Shown piece after piece: positions 59,111-64,000 of a stretch of DNA of 64,000 nt; positions within the stretch are counted from its first letter, which is position 1, and the number at the start of each line of letters is the position of its first letter. Under the pieces are notes generated by a model, which saw only the letters and a list, made by a program, of their open reading frames with translations, was not told the origin of the DNA and did no database searches. The translations under genes and the position numbers were made by a program. The stretch lies in NCBI RefSeq assembly GCF_014651935.1, contig NZ_BMXV01000002.1, positions 124,001 through 188,000 of the forward strand, in the 5' to 3' direction. The stretch is from Marinobacter zhanjiangensis. Lineage in GTDB: Bacteria; Pseudomonadota; Gammaproteobacteria; Pseudomonadales; Oleiphilaceae.

Positions 59111-59410
59111 TCAGGGCAGTACCGCCTTGAAGGGTTTGACGGTGACCCGCTGATACACACCCGCCTCCACGTACGGGTCGGCGTCGGCCCACCGGCGGGC
59201 TTCGTCCAGTGACGCGAACTCGGCGATGACCAGGCTGCCGGTAAAGCCGGCCTCGCCCGGTTCCGCGGTATCCAGCGCCGGATGGGGCCCGGCCACCAGC
59301 AGTTGCCCCTGATCCCGCAGGGCTTCCAGGCGTGCAATGTGTGCCGACCGCGCCTGTTTTCTCAGGGGCAGGCTGTTGTCGACATCCTCACTGATGATGG
59401 CGTAATACAT
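59111..59410 (-). CDS. yciI: YciI-family protein
   Basis: 99 residues with a dimeric alpha-beta barrel (ferredoxin-like) fold. [17 protein letters not shown] start, [19 protein letters not shown] (His and the conserved Gly-Pro), [28 protein letters not shown]. Family proteins bind small ligands in a pocket near a His-Asp pair; the E. coli role is unknown. It reads away from the PHP-domain gene across a short spacer. Confidence 0.88.
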   Translation of the reverse strand: MYYAIISEDVDNSLPLRKQARSAHIARLEALRDQGQLLVAGPHPALDTAEPGEAGFTGSLVIAEFASLDEARRWADADPYVEAGVYQRVTVKPFKAVLP

Positions 59411-59473
59411 GAAAGGTCCCCCTTGGTGAACATGATAGACTGTGGGATCGATTTCAGATGTTCAGGAAAGCCC

Positions 59474-60346
59474 GTGACTATACCCCAGCATGTCAGCCAT
59501 TGCATTGATCTTCATTGCCACAGTACGGCGTCGGACGGCGCCCTCAGTCCTGCCGCGCTGATAGCGCGCGCGGCGGAAAAGGGGGTGACGCATCTGGCGC
59601 TGACCGACCACGACACCCTCGACGGAATTGCCGAGGCCCGTGATGCGGCGCAAAAGGCAAACATCTGCCTGATCAATGGTATCGAACTTTCCTGCGTATG
59701 GCGCAAACATACCATTCATATCGTTGGCCTGGATATGGATCTGAATGACGAGGCTTTCAGGGCCCGTGTAGCGGCTCAGCAGACCAACCGCTGGAAGCGG
59801 GCCAGCCGGATCGCGGAAAAGCTGCTGCGGCACGTCAATGGCTGTGACGAGGGCGTACTGGCCCGGGCTACCTCAATGGCTGGTGGCGATGTGCCGGGCC
59901 GTCCCCACTTTGCCCGGGTGCTGGTGGAAGACGGGCTGGTCAGAGATTCCGCCCAGGCTTTCAAAAAGTACCTTGGCAGCGGCAAACCGGGGGACGTCAA
60001 GGCGTTCTGGCCTGAACTGGCAGAGGTGGTGCAGTGGATCACCGACGCCGGCGGTATTGCGGTGGTGGCCCACCCCCGCAAGTACAAGTTGACGGCGACG
60101 AGGTTGAGAGCGCTGGTTGCCGATTTCATGGCCGCGGGCGGGGAGGGCATCGAGGTCATCACGTCCGGGCAGTCCAGCGGTGACCTGGGGTTTCTGACCG
60201 AGCTGTGCCGTCGTGAGTCCCTGCTGGCATCCCGGGGCAGTGATTTTCATTTCCCGGGCGCGAGCTGGTGTGAGCTGGGCCGGATTCCCGGCCTGCCAGA
60301 GGGGTTGACGCCGGTGTGGGAGCAGTTTCAGAACGTGCCGGCCTGA
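59474..60346 (+). CDS. rnm: PHP-domain 5'-3' exoribonuclease / nucleoside bisphosphate phosphatase (RNase AM type)
   Basis: 290 residues from GTG at 59474, about seven bases after an AGGA box; an ATG at 59432 is also in frame. PHP domain with metal motifs DLHCHSTASDG (12-22), THLALTDHDTLDG, GIELSC, VVAHPRKY and RGSDFH. This is the E. coli YciV/Rnm set. Family members dephosphorylate 3',5'-bisphosphates and degrade RNA 5'-3', including 5' ends of rRNAs. In Pseudomonas relatives the YciI gene lies next to it, as here. Confidence 0.9.
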   Translation: MTIPQHVSHCIDLHCHSTASDGALSPAALIARAAEKGVTHLALTDHDTLDGIAEARDAAQKANICLINGIELSCVWRKHTIHIVGLDMDLNDEAFRARVAAQQTNRWKRASRIAEKLLRHVNGCDEGVLARATSMAGGDVPGRPHFARVLVEDGLVRDSAQAFKKYLGSGKPGDVKAFWPELAEVVQWITDAGGIAVVAHPRKYKLTATRLRALVADFMAAGGEGIEVITSGQSSGDLGFLTELCRRESLLASRGSDFHFPGASWCELGRIPGLPEGLTPVWEQFQNVPA

Positions 60347-60380
60347 GCTGGCCGGCTACGGCAGGTAACAGGCCCCGGAC

Positions 60381-60920
60381 TCAATCCGGGGCGTGGAATT
60401 GCAGGTACAGATCGGTAAGGGCGTCCGGAATGGCATCCGCCATTTGCTGGGCAAGTTTTTCGTCTTCCCGGGCCTTGCGGAAGTCCTCGTCGTCGAACAG
60501 GCCTGACAGGGTCAGCATGGGCACCATCAGTTCGGCGGTGTCCGCTTCGTCCTTCTCCAGCCATGTATCCTCGTACTCCAGGAAGGTGTCGACAAACCCG
60601 GCGCACCAGTTTTCCAGCGCGTTCATGGGGTCGCCATCCTCCGGTTCCGGCAGTTCCAGCGACTGCCCCATATCCAGGGAATGCGCGAGTCCCTGCGCCA
60701 GTTGCCGGGTCAGCCGGGTGAATACGTCCGGAATATCAGTGGGTGCCACTGATTCCTGACCCGTAGCAAGCCGGAAAATCTCGGCGGTATCAAGCGACTT
60801 CGGACCCACCACGCTGGCGCAGACCACCCCATGAAGGCCAAAGAAATCCAGTGACTCCTCACCCCAGGGCTCTGCGAAGAGTATGTCTTCCAGCGCTTCG
60901 ATTTCGTCGTTATTCAGCAT
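60381..60920 (-). CDS. YecA/YgfB-family (UPF0149) protein
   Basis: 179 residues, acidic and helical. Opens MLNNDEIEALEDILFAEPWGEESLDFFGLHGVVCA, and the central ENWCAGF (about 103-109) and helical C-terminal part are UPF0149 features. There is no C-terminal SEC-C zinc motif of the kind found in full YecA proteins. The function is not established. It lies between rnm and rne. Confidence 0.8.
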   Translation of the reverse strand: MLNNDEIEALEDILFAEPWGEESLDFFGLHGVVCASVVGPKSLDTAEIFRLATGQESVAPTDIPDVFTRLTRQLAQGLAHSLDMGQSLELPEPEDGDPMNALENWCAGFVDTFLEYEDTWLEKDEADTAELMVPMLTLSGLFDDEDFRKAREDEKLAQQMADAIPDALTDLYLQFHAPD

Positions 60921-60946
60921 TCAATGCTCCAGGGAATGGTGGGATA

Positions 60947-60981
60947 TCACGGATACCTTAGAAGGGTATCCGTGAATTTTT
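60947..60981 (+). terminator. Hairpin with T-run between rne and the YecA-like gene
   Basis: Ten-base stem CACGGATACC (60948-60957) / GGTATCCGTG (60965-60974), then AATTTTT. The T-run points in the plus direction, opposite to both flanking genes, so it may instead act as a hairpin at the rne 3' end (the rne stop is at 60988) or stop stray plus-strand transcripts. Confidence 0.6.
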
Positions 60982-60987
60982 CAACGT

Positions 60988-63900
60988 TTACTGGCCAGAG
61001 CTGTCGGATCCGTCACTGTCGTTGGAGGAATCCGTGTTCCCTGTGGTCTCGGCCTTGCGGGCCGCCTCCGCCGCACGCTGGCGCTTGCGCACTTCACGTG
61101 GGTCGTTGTAGGCACGCCCCGGCGTGACCGGCACTTCCGGCTCCGGGCCGGCAGGTTCTTCGGCCGTCGCGTTGTCATCGCCCTGTGGGGCGGTAGCTTC
61201 CGGCTTCGGTTGGCTGTCCGGTTGCTGATCCGCGCCGGCGCTGCTGGTGGCCGCAGGCTGCTGTGGCTCTTCCCGGGCGGCGGTGCTTGTCGACGATGGC
61301 TGATCAGGGCCCTTGTCGCCCGACACGTCGGCGGCACCGGCATTGTCAGCCTGGGCCGGTTCAGCCGGTTCCGATTGGCCGGACGGCCTGCTGGCGCCCT
61401 TGTCGCTATCATCGGCCCCTGTCGGGGTGTCAGCCTCGGCAGCGGTGGCCCCGGGTTGCGCCGGCTCCGGTGCCTGGTCGGCAGCCGGTTTGCCGGGCTC
61501 TTGGCCGGATGCCGGCTTGTTGGCCAGCTCCCTGTCGGCTGATGTGGTCTCGGCGGTGGCCGGCGTTTCCTGGTCTGTCGCGGCAGCCGTGTCCACTGCG
61601 GCAGGCGCTTCGGAGCGCTCGGGTTCCCGGGCCTTGTCGCCGGACTCTGGCTGGTCACTGGCGCCCTCTGGCGTGGAAGCCGCTGGTGACGCCTGCGCGG
61701 GACTTTTCGCACTTTCAGCGCTGCCTGTCCCCGGCTCGTCCTTGCCGGCGGTTGCCATCTGCTGCGTGCGGGTGTCCTTCGGCTCGGCGGCACTGGCGTC
61801 TGTCTGTACGGAGTCGCCGGCTTTCTGGCTGCGGTTATCGGCAGACGCTGGTTTGTCCGTGGACTTCACCGAGGCAGCTGCCACCTTGCCGGTTTCCCGC
61901 TCAGCAGGCTCGCCCTGATGCTTTTCAGTGCGTTCAGCCTTGCGGCTGGCCGGCGTGCTGGCCGGAGTTTCCGCCGGCGACCCATCGCGATTCCGGTTGC
62001 GACGGTTGCGCCTGGGCTTGTCGCTCTTTTCGGACTTTTCCGGGCCTTTGTCCGGTCCTTTTTCAGTGCTCTTGTCCGGACCTTTGGCAGGCGCTTTATC
62101 GGGACCTTTATCCGGTCCCTTGTCGGGAGCCTTGTCCGGGCCTTTCTCCTGGCCACTGTCCTTGTCGGATCCGGGCTGGCCCTGGCGGCCCTGGGGTTTC
62201 TTGCCCTGGGTGTCATCCTTGCCCTTGCCACCTTTCGGGCCCTGGCCCTGACCGCCGCGACGATTGTCGGGCTTGCCGCCTTTCTGGGCGTTATCCTTGT
62301 TCTGATTGTCCTTGTTGCCCGGCTGGTCCTGGCGGTTGTCGCCAGACCGGCGGTTGCGGTTGCGATTACGGTTGCGATTGTTACGTCCGGCGCCGCCGCG
62401 ATTGTCGTCGTCCCGCTTCTGGGGCTCCTGGCCGCGACGCTCAGCGCCCTGGCGGCTGCTGTCATCACCGCTGCTGCGGTCATCCCGGGCAACCCGGGAC
62501 TTGCGACGGTCCTGGCGGACCTGCTGGTTGCGATGACCACCGGTGTCCTGTGGGCGGCTCGGTTGCTGATCGGCGTCTTCCGCACCGAAGAAGTTGGCGA
62601 GCTTGCGGGAGAGCTTGCGGAACACGCCTTCCTCTGCCGTCGCGGCTTCCTGGGTTTTCTCGGGTTCGGCGCTTGCCGCGGGCCTGGGCGCAGGTGCCGC
62701 CGGACGAATGGATTTTACCGCCGCTTCCTCGCGGGGAGGCGCCTCACGGGTAGCGTTGGCATCAACCTGTTCTTCCTCGAGGGCACTGTATTCCTCGGCA
62801 ACCTCGTAGCTGGAGGCCTTTTCTCCGGTTTCGTCGTCACGCATGCGGAGAATTTCAAAGTGGGGTGTTTCCATGTGCGTGGCGGGGACCACCAGGATCT
62901 CCACCTGTTGCCTGGCTTCGATGTCGGCCAGCTGCTTGCGCTTCTCGTTAAGCAGGAAGGTCGCTACGGATACCGGCACCACCGCGCGAACCTGGCCGGT
63001 CTTGTCCTTGGAGGCTTCCTCGAAAATCAGGCGCATGATGCTCAGGGCGAGGGACTCGATGCCGCGGATGGTGCCCTGGCCGCTACAGCGGGGGCAGACT
63101 TCGCTGCGGGTCTCGCCCAGGGAGGGGCGCAGCCGCTGGCGGGACATTTCCAGAAGACCGAAGCGGGAAATCTTGCCTACCTGGACCCGGGCGCGGTCGA
63201 TCTCGAGGGCCTGGCGTACACGTTGTTCCACGTCCCGCTGGTTACGCGCCGGCGTCATGTCAATGAAGTCGATGACGATCAGGCCGCCCATGTCCCGCAG
63301 CCGGAGCTGGCGGGCAATTTCTTCCGCCGCTTCCAGGTTGGTCTGCAGCGCGGTTTCCTCGATATCCTGGCCCTTGGTGGCGCGGGACGAGTTGATGTCG
63401 ATGGATACCAGCGCTTCGGTAGGATCGATCACGATGGAGCCACCGGAGGGGAGTTTTACCTCACGCTGGAAGGCGGTCTCGATCTGGGCCTCGATCTGGT
63501 AGCGGCTGAACAGTGGAATCTCGTCTTCGTAGAGCTTGATCTTGTTCTCGAAGCTGGGCATGACCTGACGCACGAAGCCGAGCACGTTCTCGTAGACATC
63601 GGGAGCGTCGATCAGTACTTCGCCGATATCCTGGCGCAGGTAATCCCGCACGGCGCGGATAATAACGTTGCTTTCCTGGTGCAGCAGGCGCGGCGCCTTC
63701 TGCTCCTTGGCGGCACCGGTAATGGCGTCCCAGGTGGCGATCAGGTAGTTGAGGTCCCACTGGAGTTCCTCGGCGGTGCGGCCAATACCGGCCGTACGCA
63801 CGATGATACCCATGGATTTGGGCACTTCCACCTCGTTCAGGGCGTCCTTCAGCTGGGCCCGCTCATCACCCTCGATACGGCGGGAAATGCCGCCGGCACG

Positions 63901-64000
63901 GGGATTATTGGGCATCAGCACCAGATAGCGACCCGCCAGGGAGATAAAGGTAGTCAGGGCAGCGCCCTTGTTGCCGCGCTCTTCTTTATCTACCTGAACG
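60988..64000 (-). CDS. rne: Ribonuclease E, N-terminus cut by window edge
   Basis: About 1,004 residues visible; the open frame runs past base 64000, so the start and most of the S1 domain are missing. The fragment begins [18 protein letters not shown], the S1-domain end and start of the 5' sensor. The catalytic DNase-I-like domain has metal-binding aspartates in [13 protein letters not shown] and VIDFIDM, and the zinc-link pair in CPRCSGQG. The C-terminal arm (from about residue 350 of the visible part) is long and disordered: an Arg/Asn-rich RNA-binding tract ([10 protein letters not shown]), a run of about 10 (G/A)PDK-type tetrapeptides, and Ala/Glu/Pro/Ser-rich spacers. It ends in [15 protein letters not shown], a short motif also found at the end of other RNase E arms and thought to bind PNPase. 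Central endonuclease for mRNA decay and rRNA/tRNA processing. Confidence 0.93.
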   Translation of the reverse strand, partial: VQVDKEERGNKGAALTTFISLAGRYLVLMPNNPRAGGISRRIEGDERAQLKDALNEVEVPKSMGIIVRTAGIGRTAEELQWDLNYLIATWDAITGAAKEQKAPRLLHQESNVIIRAVRDYLRQDIGEVLIDAPDVYENVLGFVRQVMPSFENKIKLYEDEIPLFSRYQIEAQIETAFQREVKLPSGGSIVIDPTEALVSIDINSSRATKGQDIEETALQTNLEAAEEIARQLRLRDMGGLIVIDFIDMTPARNQRDVEQRVRQALEIDRARVQVGKISRFGLLEMSRQRLRPSLGETRSEVCPRCSGQGTIRGIESLALSIMRLIFEEASKDKTGQVRAVVPVSVATFLLNEKRKQLADIEARQQVEILVVPATHMETPHFEILRMRDDETGEKASSYEVAEEYSALEEEQVDANATREAPPREEAAVKSIRPAAPAPRPAASAEPEKTQEAATAEEGVFRKLSRKLANFFGAEDADQQPSRPQDTGGHRNQQVRQDRRKSRVARDDRSSGDDSSRQGAERRGQEPQKRDDDNRGGAGRNNRNRNRNRNRRSGDNRQDQPGNKDNQNKDNAQKGGKPDNRRGGQGQGPKGGKGKDDTQGKKPQGRQGQPGSDKDSGQEKGPDKAPDKGPDKGPDKAPAKGPDKSTEKGPDKGPEKSEKSDKPRRNRRNRNRDGSPAETPASTPASRKAERTEKHQGEPAERETGKVAAASVKSTDKPASADNRSQKAGDSVQTDASAAEPKDTRTQQMATAGKDEPGTGSAESAKSPAQASPAASTPEGASDQPESGDKAREPERSEAPAAVDTAAATDQETPATAETTSADRELANKPASGQEPGKPAADQAPEPAQPGATAAEADTPTGADDSDKGASRPSGQSEPAEPAQADNAGAADVSGDKGPDQPSSTSTAAREEPQQPAATSSAGADQQPDSQPKPEATAPQGDDNATAEEPAGPEPEVPVTPGRAYNDPREVRKRQRAAEAARKAETTGNTDSSNDSDGSDSSGQ
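62040..62150 (-). repeat. Tetrapeptide-encoding 12-base repeats in rne
   Basis: About ten imperfect 12-base units (ccttTgTCcGGg-like on the plus strand) encode Gly/Ala-Pro-Asp-Lys in the disordered arm. Codon variation between units shows they are not newly copied. Confidence 0.8.

Noticed and set aside
61263..62753. 496-codon open frame on the plus strand, Cys/Pro-rich
   Set aside because: Shadow of the low-complexity RNase E arm; its repeats mirror those of the real gene on the other strand.

Overview
The window reads as chromosome of a GC-rich marine gammaproteobacterium, most like Marinobacter and its relatives within the wider Pseudomonas group. This is inferred from remembered protein families and gene order, not from a database search. 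Supporting points are a complete Na+-translocating NADH:quinone reductase (nqr) operon, a 1,625-residue NAD-glutamate dehydrogenase, a Pseudomonas-style psrA / thioinosine phosphorylase / csiV / mfd / gap / nqr gene order, and a ppsR / ppsA / rraA cluster. There is no phage, transposase, CRISPR array or integrase. Nearly all of it is ordinary core genome, densely packed, with many 1-8 base start/stop overlaps.

Layout. 1-6183 (minus strand): a MoxR/Bat stress operon (moxR, DUF58, DUF4381, batA, a batB-batC fusion, and batD cut by the window edge). 6344-14309 (plus): giant glutamate dehydrogenase, beta-carbonic anhydrase, and the rRNA guanine methyltransferases rsmC and rlmG in tandem. 14288-16157: riboflavin synthase and an uncharacterised membrane protein. 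16154-19584: psrA with a striking palindromic operator, an L,D-transpeptidase, an MscS channel and S-methylthioinosine phosphorylase. 19603-24032 (minus): csiV and mfd. 24317-34886 (plus): an N-terminally extended GAPDH, nqrABCDEF with its maturation genes apbE and nqrM, then sthA; together these handle NAD(P)H oxidation and redox balance. 34928-39432 (minus): glycerophosphodiesterase, DAHP synthase, a TerB-like protein, transaldolase and dusA. 39583-43364 (plus): a full potABCD-type polyamine importer.

43471-47273 carries an AEC-family transporter, a zinc-binding znuA with a Zur-box-like palindrome, gltX, and tRNA-Ala(GGC) plus tRNA-Glu(UUC). The only sizeable non-coding stretch follows (47274-47810). 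It holds a terminator and two copies, in opposite orientation, of a 103-base structured palindromic element. The 65-base core of this element is conserved, while its 19-base arms differ between copies and remain self-complementary. This is the most unusual thing in the window. Next come a tandem-duplicated QueD/PTPS-like protein whose catalytic motifs are split between its two halves, and a membrane-anchored response regulator without an output DNA-binding domain.

50821-64000 holds an M16 metallopeptidase, the ppsR/ppsA pair for gluconeogenesis, rraA (an RNase E inhibitor family), a PilZ protein, an SH3/coiled-coil membrane protein, a YciI-like protein, a PHP-family RNA phosphatase/nuclease, a YecA-family protein, and most of rne (RNase E). 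The rne C-terminal arm is long, disordered and repeat-rich, and the gene runs off the right edge.
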